Part shown: positions 8,722 to 18,352 of the stretch, piece by piece
How positions within the stretch are numbered: position 1 is the stretch's first letter
Layout of the letters: each line of letters begins with the position of its first letter
From: Rhizobium sp. AC27/96
GTDB lineage: Bacteria > Pseudomonadota > Alphaproteobacteria > Rhizobiales > Rhizobiaceae
Reading direction: 5' to 3'
DNA length: 64,000 nt
NCBI RefSeq assembly: GCF_001692325.1
Contig: NZ_LXKN01000018.1
Location: 434,001 to 498,000, forward strand
Program-made: the position numbers and the translations under genes
The notes under the pieces: generated by a model
The model's input: the letters and a program-made list of their open reading frames with translations, nothing else
What the model was told of the DNA's origin: nothing
The model's database searches: none

Positions 8722-8857
8722 GTTCCAAAAACATGAATTTTCTTCTCAACTCATTCATTAGCTCCGCCCACTCGGGTGTCTAACTTTTCGAGGCCATCGA
8801 ACCGAGGCCTTCTTGAGCAGCAATCCCGCATTGGCGGGCACAGGATGCAGGTGGGCG

Positions 8858-11311
8858 ATGCAGTACCGCGGACATGATACTCGGAGATCTCAGCAAAACG
8901 ACGGAGCCGGCAAATTGCGCCGTAACCGCTCCCTTGCATTCGCGCTGCTGGTCACGACCGCGCTCGGCACCATCATTGCTGCCCCTGCGCCAGGATTCGC
9001 GCAAGCGGCCGAGAAAACCGGCCGTGCGGCGTATAACATCCCGCCGCTGCCTCTGTCCCAAGCTCTCGTTCAATTTTCGAAGGTGACCGGCATCCAGCTT
9101 TTCTTCAGCGCCGATGTCGCGCGCGGCATAGGCTCGAGAGGTGCCAGCGGATCGCTGACCCGCACCGAAGCGCTGGACAAGATACTGGCCGGATCAGGCC
9201 TGACCTATCATTTCACCAACGCAACGACAGTGACGATTTCCAACCCGGCCGCTGCAGCTGCAGGAGCGGCGGCGGCCAATGGAGCAACGACGCTCGCTCC
9301 CATCGTGGTGCAGGCGGCCAAGCAGAATGGTTTCGTCTCGAGCGACGGCAATGTCGCGTCGAAGTCGGGCATCCCGTTGCTGGAAACGCCGCAATCCGTG
9401 CAGGTCGTCACCAAAGCTCAGCTCGAGGTTCAAAAGCCGCAGACCGTCCGCCAGGCCATTGCCTATTCGGCCGGCGTGACCACGCCTGACAGCCCTGACA
9501 ACCGGCTGGACAATTTTCTGGTTCGCGGATTCCAGATCGACCAATATTATAATGGCCTGAAGCTCCAGCAGGGAACCTGGGCCGTGCCGAAGGTCGATCC
9601 CTTCTTCCTCGACAGCATCGAAGTCCTGCAGGGTCCGGCCTCGGTTCTCTACGGCCAGGGATCGCCCGGCGGTCTTCTCAACATGGTCGGCAAGAAGCCG
9701 ACGGATGAACCGCTGCATGAGATCCAGTTTCAGACCGGCAGCTACAACCGCGCCCAGGCAGCCTTCGATTTCAGCGGACCAGTGAACGACGATGGCACAT
9801 TGCTCTATCGCCTGACCGGATTGGGCCGCACGACCGGCACCCAGGTCGAGAACCAGCGCGAAGAGCGCGTCGAGATTGCCCCATCCGTGACGATCAAGCC
9901 GGACGAAGATACCAAGCTGACCATCCTCGGAGATTACCTCAACGACCCGAGGGGCGGATTCTGGAGCCGTCTGCCGGGAACCGGAACCATATTGCCCACC
10001 AGCCGTGGCACCTATTTCCCGACCGATCTCTTCACGGGCGACAAGGATTTCGATCACATGCGGCGCCAGCAGCAAAGCATCGGATACGAATTCGAGCACC
10101 GCTTCAACGATATCTGGACCATACGGCAGAATGTGCGCTTCCAGCACATGAGCGTCGACTATGCCGAATTGCAGGCCGCCGCTCTAGCCGCCGATGGCCA
10201 TACATTGAGCCGATCGGCCTATACGGCGCAGGAACAGCTCAACACGCTTGCGATCGATAACCAGGCCGAAGCGGACTTCGATACCGGGCCCGTCGCGCAC
10301 AAGGCCATTCTGGGATTGGACTACCAGTATAAGAACTGGAACAATCTCACCCATTATGGCGCAGGCCCGTCGCTCGATCTCGACAATCCCGACTATACGC
10401 AGGCCGTGAAGCTTCCCCCCATTTTCCAGAATGCCAGCCAGAGACAGCAGCAGTTCGGCATCTATGCGCAGGACCAGCTCAAGCTTGATAATTGGGCGCT
10501 GCTATTGTCCGCTCGCCAGGATTGGGCTTCGACCGACAGCGACAACTACCTGAAAAACGCGACCACCGATCAGAACGACCACGCCTTCACATGGCGCGCC
10601 GGCCTGACCTACCTCTTCGACAATGGCTTAGCGCCCTATGCGAGCTACGCAACCTCCTTCAACCCCACGCTCGGCGTCAACGCCTCCGGCGACCCCTTCA
10701 AGCCGACCACCGGCGATCAATATGAGGTCGGCTTCAAATACCAGCCGACGGGCTATGACAGCTTCATCACCGCGTCGCTCTACGACTTGAAGCAACAGAA
10801 CTTCCTGACCAGCACCCTGACGACACCCGTGGTCCAGACACAGGTCGGAGAGGTCAGAAGCCGGGGCGGTCAGATCTCCGGCGTTGCCAGCATCAATGAC
10901 GAGCTCAATCTGACAGCCTCCTACGCCTATCTCAGCAACGAAATCCTGAAGGCGAGCGACGGCACGGCGGGCAACCGCATCGCCAATCTGCCTGCCAACA
11001 CCGCATCGCTATGGGCCGACTACAAGTTCCAGGATGGAACGGCCGACGGACTGGGCCTCGGCTTCGGCGTCCGCTACATCGGCAGCCGCTACGTCACCAA
11101 TGCCAACACGGTGAAGATACCCGACCATGTGGTATTCGATGCGGCGGTGAACTACGATCTCGGAAAGCTCTCAAACGAGATGCGCGGAGCGACATTTGCC
11201 TTGAACGTATCGAACCTGTTCGACAAGCACTTCATCAGCGATTGCACCGCGGCTGGTTGCGTGTACGGCATGCGCCGCACCGTCTTCGCCACGCTCGGGT
11301 ACAAATGGTGA
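8858..11311 (+). CDS. TonB-dependent siderophore receptor with STN signalling domain
   Basis: About 817 residues. Order: signal peptide (hydrophobic stretch ending AQAAE), secretin/TonB N-terminal domain (YNIPPLPLSQALVQFSKVTG, about 50-105), a TonB box-like LAPIVVQA, plug (TPQSVQVVTKAQL to QGPASVLYGQGSPGG) and a beta barrel ending in aromatic Trp. This is the FhuA/FpvA/FoxA type, and the STN domain makes it a signal transducer to FecR. A TTG at 8813 would add 15 residues; ATG at 8858, preceded by GGTGGG, gives a better leader. The next gene overlaps its stop. The fhuDBC partners point to a hydroxamate siderophore. Confidence 0.9.
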   Translation: MQYRGHDTRRSQQNDGAGKLRRNRSLAFALLVTTALGTIIAAPAPGFAQAAEKTGRAAYNIPPLPLSQALVQFSKVTGIQLFFSADVARGIGSRGASGSLTRTEALDKILAGSGLTYHFTNATTVTISNPAAAAAGAAAANGATTLAPIVVQAAKQNGFVSSDGNVASKSGIPLLETPQSVQVVTKAQLEVQKPQTVRQAIAYSAGVTTPDSPDNRLDNFLVRGFQIDQYYNGLKLQQGTWAVPKVDPFFLDSIEVLQGPASVLYGQGSPGGLLNMVGKKPTDEPLHEIQFQTGSYNRAQAAFDFSGPVNDDGTLLYRLTGLGRTTGTQVENQREERVEIAPSVTIKPDEDTKLTILGDYLNDPRGGFWSRLPGTGTILPTSRGTYFPTDLFTGDKDFDHMRRQQQSIGYEFEHRFNDIWTIRQNVRFQHMSVDYAELQAAALAADGHTLSRSAYTAQEQLNTLAIDNQAEADFDTGPVAHKAILGLDYQYKNWNNLTHYGAGPSLDLDNPDYTQAVKLPPIFQNASQRQQQFGIYAQDQLKLDNWALLLSARQDWASTDSDNYLKNATTDQNDHAFTWRAGLTYLFDNGLAPYASYATSFNPTLGVNASGDPFKPTTGDQYEVGFKYQPTGYDSFITASLYDLKQQNFLTSTLTTPVVQTQVGEVRSRGGQISGVASINDELNLTASYAYLSNEILKASDGTAGNRIANLPANTASLWADYKFQDGTADGLGLGFGVRYIGSRYVTNANTVKIPDHVVFDAAVNYDLGKLSNEMRGATFALNVSNLFDKHFISDCTAAGCVYGMRRTVFATLGYKW

Positions 11312-12237
11312 CGAGAATAGCAAAGGGCTCCATGGCCGGCATCGGGCGACGCGCGGTGCTGGCAGGTCTCGTAGCCACATGGGCGGGCGGCATATCCCTG
11401 CGGGCGGCCGGGCTGCCCGACGCTCCAGCGGCAGACGCTCCACGCATCGCCGCCTTGGACTGGGGCATTGCCGCGACGCTTATGGCTCTGGGTGTCGTGC
11501 CGGTCGGCGTGCCCGCACCACGCTGGTGTGACCGCTACGTCGTCGACCCGGTGCTGCCGGCTTCCGTCGTCGATGTCGGGCTGTTGTTTACGCCGAATTT
11601 CGAGGTGCTGCTGGCGCTTGCTCCCAGCCTGATCGTCACCACGCCAACCTTGCAGCAGGCAGCGCCGATGCTTCAGCGCATCGCACCCGTCTATGGCGAC
11701 CTGTTGTTCCAGCCGGCACCCGACGTTCTTGAAATCGCCGAGCGCGGGACACTCGGCCTTGCCGACAGGATCGGCATCCGCGATGCAGGCGAACGCCTCG
11801 TTGATTCCACGCGCGTCGAACTGAACATAGCTCGCCAGCGCCTCTCGGGCTATGCCGGAAGGCCCGTGCTGCTGGCAAGTCCGCTTGATAACCGGCATGT
11901 CAGCCTGTTCGGCCTCAATAGTCTCTATGGTGGCGTGCTGCGGCATATCGGCCTGCCGCTCGCTGAGCCGAATATATCGGGTGAATTCATGATCGTCGGG
12001 CTTGAGAAGCTCGGAGCCTATAACGACGCCACGATGGTGCTGATCGATAGCCCGCTTGCTCCGGGTATGGGGAGCCGGCTGACGGAAAATCGTCTATGGC
12101 GAACGTTCCCCTTTGTCCGCGAGGGGCGATTGCGTGCGATACCCACCGTGCTGGGCTCCGGCGGATTGCCATCCGCATCTCGTTTCGCGCGTCTGCTCGC
12201 CGCCGCGTTGAGCGACAATGGCAAGGAAACGCCGTGA
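11305..12237 (+). CDS. fhuD: Ferric-hydroxamate periplasmic binding protein
   Basis: About 310 residues of the FhuD/FecB class III binding fold: a first lobe (ALDWGIAATLMALGVVPVG), a long linking helix and a second lobe (RPVLLASPLD). A twin-arginine-like GRRAVLAGL follows the start, as in many FhuD proteins exported by Tat. ATG 11305 overlaps the receptor stop in another frame; ATG 11332 is an alternative. It delivers ferric siderophore to the FhuB permease encoded next. Confidence 0.85.
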   Translation: MVTRIAKGSMAGIGRRAVLAGLVATWAGGISLRAAGLPDAPAADAPRIAALDWGIAATLMALGVVPVGVPAPRWCDRYVVDPVLPASVVDVGLLFTPNFEVLLALAPSLIVTTPTLQQAAPMLQRIAPVYGDLLFQPAPDVLEIAERGTLGLADRIGIRDAGERLVDSTRVELNIARQRLSGYAGRPVLLASPLDNRHVSLFGLNSLYGGVLRHIGLPLAEPNISGEFMIVGLEKLGAYNDATMVLIDSPLAPGMGSRLTENRLWRTFPFVREGRLRAIPTVLGSGGLPSASRFARLLAAALSDNGKETP

Positions 12238-14219
12238 TGCTGGCACAAGACAAGTTTCGTCCAAGTCCGGCCGCGATCATCCTATGCCTGTTTCTGGCCG
12301 CTCTGGTTTCCGCTGCAATGCGGCTCTCGGACTTGCTGCCTATGCACGATTGGTGGCAGGTAGCCTCCAATCCCGATCTCAATTCCTACGTGCAGGTTCT
12401 CGTTCACGACAGCGTCCTGCCTCGCTTCCTCATCGCGCTGGTCGCCGGGGGTGCGTTGGGACTTTCGGGCACGATCTTCCAGCAGGTGCTGCGCACGCCG
12501 CTTGCCGATCCATCGACGCTCGGCGTTTCGGCCGGTGCCTATCTTGCGCTGGCGCTTGCAACCCTTTGGTTTCCCGCCTTGGCATTGTCGGTGCGCGAGC
12601 TGATTGCTCTCGCCGGCGGGCTGGTGGCTTTCGCGCTCGTTTTCCTGATCGCATGGCCCCATCGTCTTTCGCCGGTGGCGCTGATCCTCGCCGGTCTCGT
12701 TGTCACTTTCGTATGCGGGGCGGTCTCGGCCGCCGTCAGTCTGTCCTACAGTCTGGGCATGACCGGGCTGTTCGTCTGGACGAGCGGCTCGCTCACGCAG
12801 AATGATTGGTCGGCGGTTTCGCGCTTGTTTCCCTGCACGCTGTTCGGTTGCGTCGCTGCTGCGTTTCTGACGCGGCCGCTCGAATTGCTGTCGCTCAACG
12901 ACGAAGGCGCGAGATCACTTGGCCTGCCGCTCTTTTACGTGCGCCTGCTGGCAATCGTCCTCGCCGTCCTGCTCGCCGCCTTTACCGTCAGCGCCGTCGG
13001 CGTCATCGGCTTTGTCGGGTTTGCCGCGCCGTTTATCGCGCGCGCGGCGGGCGCTCGCAGATTGCCGCACCGCATGGTCGCCAGCGTCGCGATCGGCGCG
13101 ATCCTGCTGCTTGCCGCCGACGAGGCGCTCCAGCAAGCCGCGCGTTTCATGCGCGAAATTCCAGCCGGTGCCGCGACTGGCCTTCTCGGCGCGCCCCTTA
13201 TCGCCATCTTCCTGCGGCGCCTGCCTGTCGTGGAAACACCCACCGCGCCAATCGCCGAGAACCGCAACCATCGCCCCCTTCTCTACCTCGCAATCACTGC
13301 AGCCGTGCTGCTTGTGGTGATCTGGGTTTCGCTGTCTCTCGGCCCTTCGCTGGGTGGCTGGAGCTTCGCATCGCCATCACAGATGCAATCGCTATTGATC
13401 TGGCGTCTGCCGCGCCTGGCGGCCGCTGCTTCTGCCGGCATTCTCTTCGCGCTCTCGGGAACGATCATCCAGCGCATGACGAGCAATCCGATGGCAAGCC
13501 CCGAAGTCATCGGCGTCAGCACGGGCGCCGCCCTCGGCATCCTGCTGCTGGTCCTGCTCGCACCAAGTTTCACGCCGCTATCACAGCTCGCCGCTGCGGC
13601 TGCCGGCGCAATCGTCAGCCTGATCGCCGTTCTGCTCATGGGGTATCGCAGCCGTTACAATCCCGACCATGTGCTGCTTTTCGGCATCGCGATCAACACC
13701 GCTTTCGCGGCCTTGATTGCGGTCCTGCTCGGTACAGGATTGCCTAGGGTATTCGGGGTCATGCAGTGGATGGCGGGTTCGACCTACAGCACGACCCCGA
13801 TGCAGGCGACGATCGCAGTCACCGTTGCCGCCATCATATTGCCGATCGCGCCATTCTTTACCCGCTGGCTCGATCTGCTGCCGCTGGGCGCTGCGTCCTC
13901 GAAGGCGCTTGGCCTCAGCACATCGGCCAGTCGGGCGGCACTTCTGCTGCTCTCGGCCATTTCCGCTGCAGCGGCGACCCTGCTCATCGGCCCCTTGAGC
14001 TTCGTCGGCCTGATGGCGCCGCACATTGCGCGAACGCTCGGCTTCCAGCGCGCGCTTCCGCATATGATTGCCGCCGCTTTGACTGGAGCCGCCATCACCA
14101 CATGTGCTGATTTCATCGGGCGCGTCGCGCTTTTTCCAAACCAGCTGCCGGTCGGCATCGTCGCAACGCTGATTGGCGGCCCCTATTTTCTCTGGCTGAT
14201 GCGAAAACAAGTGCGTTAA
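12237..14219 (+). CDS. fhuB: Fused ferric-hydroxamate permease
   Basis: About 660 residues, matching the double-length FhuB of enterics. Two homologous FecCD-type halves of about 330 residues each carry roughly ten membrane helices, with the characteristic GLSGTIFQQVLRTPLADPSTLG in the first half and ALSGTIIQRMTSNPMASPEVIG in the second. Both halves end in GFVGFAAPFIAR/SFVGLMAPHIAR loops that dock the ATPase. Its ATG overlaps the fhuD stop (TGATG), indicating translational coupling. It forms the membrane channel of the ferric siderophore importer. Confidence 0.92.
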   Translation: MLAQDKFRPSPAAIILCLFLAALVSAAMRLSDLLPMHDWWQVASNPDLNSYVQVLVHDSVLPRFLIALVAGGALGLSGTIFQQVLRTPLADPSTLGVSAGAYLALALATLWFPALALSVRELIALAGGLVAFALVFLIAWPHRLSPVALILAGLVVTFVCGAVSAAVSLSYSLGMTGLFVWTSGSLTQNDWSAVSRLFPCTLFGCVAAAFLTRPLELLSLNDEGARSLGLPLFYVRLLAIVLAVLLAAFTVSAVGVIGFVGFAAPFIARAAGARRLPHRMVASVAIGAILLLAADEALQQAARFMREIPAGAATGLLGAPLIAIFLRRLPVVETPTAPIAENRNHRPLLYLAITAAVLLVVIWVSLSLGPSLGGWSFASPSQMQSLLIWRLPRLAAAASAGILFALSGTIIQRMTSNPMASPEVIGVSTGAALGILLLVLLAPSFTPLSQLAAAAAGAIVSLIAVLLMGYRSRYNPDHVLLFGIAINTAFAALIAVLLGTGLPRVFGVMQWMAGSTYSTTPMQATIAVTVAAIILPIAPFFTRWLDLLPLGAASSKALGLSTSASRAALLLLSAISAAAATLLIGPLSFVGLMAPHIARTLGFQRALPHMIAAALTGAAITTCADFIGRVALFPNQLPVGIVATLIGGPYFLWLMRKQVR

Positions 14220-14326
14220 ACTCAAGAATAACTATAGCAATGCGGACGCATATCTTGGTAGGACGTGAGCGTACCATCGAGTGTCCGCCAGCGGGTCGAC
14301 CGGTGCGAAGAGACGAAGGACTATGA

Positions 14327-15166
14327 ATGATGATGACGAGTGGTTCCGAAGCACGCGCCGTGCCTCCTGTCGACATTTCGGCAATGGGTGGCGAAGATCT
14401 TTTCCGGCTCGAAGGGGTCTCCTTTGCAGTCGCCGGCCGGACGTTGCTACAGCCGCTCACCCTGACGCTCGCGCCTCGGCAGATCGTCGGCCTCATCGGC
14501 CATAACGGTTCCGGCAAGTCGACGCTGCTGAAACTGCTCGCCCGCCAGCAGCAGCCGGCCGGCGGCATCATCCGCTTCGAGGGCAAGCCGCTGACGGAAT
14601 GGGGCGATCGCCCCTTCGCCCGCAAGGTCGCCTATTTGCCCCAGGCTACGCCAGCTGCCGCCGGCATGCTGGTACGCGAACTCGTTGCACTCGGACGCTA
14701 TCCCTGGCATGGCGCGCTTGGCCGTTTCGGCCAGACCGATCGCGACAAGGTCGAGGAAGCCATGAAGCTGACCGACGTCGCCGGCATGGCCGACCGGCTC
14801 GTCGACACGCTCTCGGGCGGCGAGCGCCAGCGCGTCTGGCTTGCCATGCTGGTTGCCCAGGACGCCGAATGCCTGCTGCTTGACGAACCGATCTCGGCGC
14901 TCGATGTCGCCCATCAGATCGAGGTACTGTCGCTTGTGCAAAGCCTGAGCCACGCGCGGGGCCTCGGCGTGGTGGTCGTGCTGCACGACGTCAACATGGC
15001 CGCGCGCTTCTGCGACCACATCATTGCCCTGCATTCGGGCAGGATCATCGCCAACGGACCGCCGGAAGACATCCTCACCACCGAGGCGTTGCGCGCCATC
15101 TACGGCGTCGACATGCACATCATCCAGCATCCGGCCTCGGGCCACCCGGTCGCCATCCCGACCTGA
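14327..15166 (+). CDS. fhuC: Ferric-hydroxamate ABC importer ATPase
   Basis: 279 residues with Walker A GHNGSGKST, signature LSGGERQR, Walker B CLLLDEPISALD and the H-loop LHDVNM. This is the FhuC/FecE type that powers FhuB. It lies 107 bases after fhuB, so it may have extra promoter or leader sequence. Three ATG codons in a row (14327-14335) make the exact start uncertain, and the real domain begins near residue 24. It completes a full outer-to-inner-membrane uptake route with the TonB receptor. Confidence 0.9.
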   Translation: MMMTSGSEARAVPPVDISAMGGEDLFRLEGVSFAVAGRTLLQPLTLTLAPRQIVGLIGHNGSGKSTLLKLLARQQQPAGGIIRFEGKPLTEWGDRPFARKVAYLPQATPAAAGMLVRELVALGRYPWHGALGRFGQTDRDKVEEAMKLTDVAGMADRLVDTLSGGERQRVWLAMLVAQDAECLLLDEPISALDVAHQIEVLSLVQSLSHARGLGVVVVLHDVNMAARFCDHIIALHSGRIIANGPPEDILTTEALRAIYGVDMHIIQHPASGHPVAIPT

Positions 15167-15189
15167 TTGATCGCTGAGCCAGACGGACA

Positions 15190-15223
15190 GAACGCATCAG
15201 TGAATGTTCTCGCCGATGCGTTC
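15190..15223. terminator. Hairpin between convergent fhuC and LLM gene
   Basis: GAACGCATC (15190-15198) and GATGCGTTC (15215-15223) pair perfectly with a 16-base loop, in the 82-base gap between genes that face each other. It is probably a two-way terminator; no long T run is present. Confidence 0.5.
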
Positions 15224-15248
15224 CATAAAATACTCGGTCTTTTGATGA

Positions 15249-16289
15249 TCAGGACGCTGCCCGGTGCAAGATGGGCGCGGCCTTCCACCCCAATTCCGGC
15301 GCGATGATCGTCACGAAATCGTGGAGGATCTGCCGGTATTCCTCGTCATGGAATTCGTAAGGCAGCTCCAGCCGGAATTCACTGACATAGGGCAGGATCG
15401 GATCGGCATAGAGACGTTCGAGGATCTGTTCGGATGTCCCGACAATGTCCTGCGCAAAAAGCGTGCGGCGTTCCCCCTGTGGAGAAAGTGTGCGTTCGTA
15501 GCGGCCGGCGGCATAGTCGGTATAGCGCTTGCGCGTCACCGCATCGGCGCTGTCGAACGGCACAATAACGCGGCCGAGCGCCACCCGTCGCGTCTCGCCG
15601 CCGGAGGCACGGTAGGTTTCGAGCTGACGAGATTGCGCCAGGAAGAAATCATTCGTCTCTTCGCCCGTCGTCACGTTGCCGATCAGAAGATTGAAGCCGT
15701 TCTTACCTGCCCAGGCGGCCGAACGCAGCGAACCGCCGCCGTACCAGATGCGATCGATCAGCCCCTTCGCATAGGGCTGCAGACGCGGGCGCTGCGGACC
15801 GAAGGGCGTCTTGATGACCGTTTGCTGATCGCCGATGTAGGTACCTCGCAGATTGTCGGCAAAGCGCAGCACCCTCTGATGCGAGAAATCATGGCTTTCC
15901 CAATCGCCATCGAAGGCAAGCGGGCCAATGAGATCGGCATGCAAGGGGCGACCGGCGCTCAAGCCGATATTCAACCGCCCGCGCGACAGGACATCCACCG
16001 TGGCAAGGTCTTCCGCAAGGCGATATGGGCTCTCATAGCCGATCGGAATGACGGCGGTTCCAAGCTCGATATGGCGCGTCCGCTGCGTCGCCGCCGCAAG
16101 GAAGGCGCTGGCCGAGGAGATGCCGGGCTCGAGATGCCGCTGGCGCACCCAGGCACTGTCGAAACCCTTGCGTTCGCCATGTTCGAGAAGCTGCAGGGTC
16201 TGCTCGAGGCCAGCCAGCGGATCTTCATCCGGATAGTTGCCTGGTGTCAGAAAGCCGATATGGCTGATCGATGGGGCTGGATGGCTCAT
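15249..16289 (-). CDS. LLM-class flavin-dependent monooxygenase, last gene of sulfur operon
   Basis: 346 residues of the bacterial luciferase TIM barrel (ISHIGFLTPGNY start; ATVDVLSRGRLNIGLSAG, a phosphate/flavin loop). It should use FMNH2 from a separate reductase. GAGGAGACAG upstream of the ATG gives a strong ribosome site, 12 bases after the preceding binding-protein gene. As the last gene of an operon with importer, acetyltransferase, deacetylase and other monooxygenases, it probably oxidises a sulfur compound. The exact substrate is not visible. Confidence 0.85.
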   Translation of the reverse strand: MSHPAPSISHIGFLTPGNYPDEDPLAGLEQTLQLLEHGERKGFDSAWVRQRHLEPGISSASAFLAAATQRTRHIELGTAVIPIGYESPYRLAEDLATVDVLSRGRLNIGLSAGRPLHADLIGPLAFDGDWESHDFSHQRVLRFADNLRGTYIGDQQTVIKTPFGPQRPRLQPYAKGLIDRIWYGGGSLRSAAWAGKNGFNLLIGNVTTGEETNDFFLAQSRQLETYRASGGETRRVALGRVIVPFDSADAVTRKRYTDYAAGRYERTLSPQGERRTLFAQDIVGTSEQILERLYADPILPYVSEFRLELPYEFHDEEYRQILHDFVTIIAPELGWKAAPILHRAAS

Positions 16290-16301
16290 ATCGCTGTCTC
16301 C

Positions 16302-17240
16302 TCAATATTTCGGCAAGCCGGGCGGGTTGGTTTCCGACGCTGGCAAGGCTTCCTCGGCAAGATGCCAGTGATCCAGGATGCGGGCATAGGTACCGTCCTT
16401 GATCAGCCCATTGGTGGCAACGGTGAGCGCGTTTGCAAGACCACTCCCCTTGCGCGTGGTAATCGCGACATCGGACCGATCCGGCCAGCCGGCGCTCAGG
16501 GTGCCGACGCGTCTGATATTCTTGTCACGGGCGGCGATGTAGACCAGCTGGGCATGTGGCTGCACGATGACGTCGGCGCGGCCGGACTGGAGGGCGAGAA
16601 GGCTCGCCGCATCATCGTCGTAATACTGCAGTTCGAGCGGCTTCAGCCCGGCTTTGACATCCTCATCGCTCCATTTCAGCAGGATCCGCTCCTGATTGGT
16701 GCCCGCGCCGACGATGAACCTGAGGCCGGCTGCATCCTTGGGCTCCTTGATCGAGGTCACCTTGCTGTCGGTCTTGACGAAGAAGCCGTGCAGGCCCTGG
16801 CGATAGGTGGAGAAATCGAACTTCTCCTTGCGCTGCTCGGTGACGCCGACATTGGAAATGACGGCATCGTATTTGCCCGAAGTCAGCCCGAGCGGCCAGT
16901 CAATCCAGGCGACAGGAACGAGTTCCAGCTTCAGGCCGAGCGCATCGGCAACGGCATAGGCATAGTCCGGATCGGCGCCGACCACGGTCCTGGCGTCGGT
17001 CGCGTAGGTCGCAAGCGGCGGTCCGCCTGGCGCGACCGCGACGGTGAATGTGCCCGGCGTCACAAACTTGAAATCCTTGGGGATCGCAGCGACCGCAGCA
17101 TCATTCTTTGCCGCGTGAACACGACCGGGCTGCTCCGGACTGAGATCGAAATTGTCAGCCGCCTTTGCCGGGCCGAGGCCAATCAAGACGGCCGCAGTCA
17201 CAGCGGCAAGCATGGTTCTAAAGTTGGGAAGGATCGTCAC
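16302..17240 (-). CDS. Polar amino acid/cystine-type ABC binding protein, copy 1
   Basis: About 312 residues, SBP_bac_3 fold, with a signal peptide ending AKAAD. It is clearly paralogous to the adjacent gene: both share NFDLSPE/KFNLSPD after the leader, TYATDA(R/K)TVVGADPD, WPLG(L/V)(T/S)SGKYDAVISNV and the C-terminal HW/SWHL-type ending. Aligning the two places the start at GTG 17240; GTG 17246 is also possible, and an upstream ATG would give an implausible leader. It captures substrate for the split permease-ATPase. The pairing of two such proteins parallels ytmJ/ytmK of the Bacillus sulfur operon. Confidence 0.83.
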   Translation of the reverse strand: MTILPNFRTMLAAVTAAVLIGLGPAKAADNFDLSPEQPGRVHAAKNDAAVAAIPKDFKFVTPGTFTVAVAPGGPPLATYATDARTVVGADPDYAYAVADALGLKLELVPVAWIDWPLGLTSGKYDAVISNVGVTEQRKEKFDFSTYRQGLHGFFVKTDSKVTSIKEPKDAAGLRFIVGAGTNQERILLKWSDEDVKAGLKPLELQYYDDDAASLLALQSGRADVIVQPHAQLVYIAARDKNIRRVGTLSAGWPDRSDVAITTRKGSGLANALTVATNGLIKDGTYARILDHWHLAEEALPASETNPPGLPKY

Positions 17241-17315
17241 GAGCACTGTATCTCCATGGCAGAAATGGGAGCGGACCGGCGCGGGCCCCACCGGCACCGG
17301 TCCGCTCGACCAACT

Positions 17316-18260
17316 TTACGAACCGCTTTTCGGCAGGCCCGCAGGGTTGGTCTTGGATTGATCGACCGCTTCGGCGCTCAGGCTCCAGTGCTTCAGCACT
17401 TCGCCATATTTGCCGTCCTTGATCCGATCATTGATGGCGAGCGTCAGAGCATCGGCGAGGCCGGCGCCCTTTTTCGTCGTGACGGCGATTTCAGCCGTAA
17501 GCGGCCAACCGCCCGAGACGGTGCCGACAAGCTTCCTAGTGCCGTTGATGGCCGCCTTATAGGCCTGCGTCGCATTCGGATTGAACTCGACATCGGCGCG
17601 ACCCGATTGCAAGGCGAGATCGGCGGCGGCGCGGTCGTCATAGTACTGTATGTCGATCGGCTTGAGGCCGGCGGCTACATTCTGGCGATCCCATTCGAGA
17701 ATGATCTTCTCCTGGTTGGTGCCGGCTCCGGTGATCACCTTCAGACCCGCGACATCCTTGGGCTCCTTGATCTCGGTGATCTTGCTGTCGGCCTTCACGT
17801 AGAAGCCGAGCACATCACGACGATAGGTGGAGAAGTCGAATTTCAGCTTGCGCTCTTCAGTCACCGTTACGTTGGAGATGACGGCATCATATTTGCCCGA
17901 GGAGACGCCGAGCGGCCAGTCTTCCCAGGCAACCGGCACCAGCTCGAGCTGAAGACCAAGGGAATCGGCGAGCAGCTGTGCTATATCCGGATCGGCGCCG
18001 ACAACGGTCTTTGCATCCGTGGCGTAAGTAGCGATCGGCGGATCCCAGGCGTTGATAGCCACCGTGAATTTGCCGGGATTGACGAACTTGAAGCCGGGTG
18101 CGATCGCCTTGATCGCCGCGTCATCCTTCTCCGCCCTCACGCGATTGGACGTATCCGGGCTCAGATTGAATTTCTCGGCCGCATTGGCGACCGCGCCGCT
18201 CATCACCACAGCGGCGACGACCCCTGCCAGCATGTACTTCGCTCTATTAAAGAATGTCAT
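17316..18260 (-). CDS. Polar amino acid/cystine-type ABC binding protein, copy 2
   Basis: 314 residues. ATG 18260 follows a strong GAGAAGGGAA site; a longer open frame upstream is non-coding. The signal peptide ends VANAAE. The fold is SBP_bac_3, with the two-lobe hinge regions shared with copy 1. It lies 92 bases after the ATPase end and 75 bases before copy 1. Divergence between copies is spread over the whole length, which suggests an old duplication with different ligand ranges. Confidence 0.86.
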   Translation of the reverse strand: MTFFNRAKYMLAGVVAAVVMSGAVANAAEKFNLSPDTSNRVRAEKDDAAIKAIAPGFKFVNPGKFTVAINAWDPPIATYATDAKTVVGADPDIAQLLADSLGLQLELVPVAWEDWPLGVSSGKYDAVISNVTVTEERKLKFDFSTYRRDVLGFYVKADSKITEIKEPKDVAGLKVITGAGTNQEKIILEWDRQNVAAGLKPIDIQYYDDRAAADLALQSGRADVEFNPNATQAYKAAINGTRKLVGTVSGGWPLTAEIAVTTKKGAGLADALTLAINDRIKDGKYGEVLKHWSLSAEAVDQSKTNPAGLPKSGS

Positions 18261-18352
18261 TTCCCTTCTCCAATTCATCCTAAGGTTGTTATTGTTGTCG
18301 TTGTCTTCCGAGTGCCCGTCACGGCCCGGCATTTTTCACCAGCTTGTGTCTG

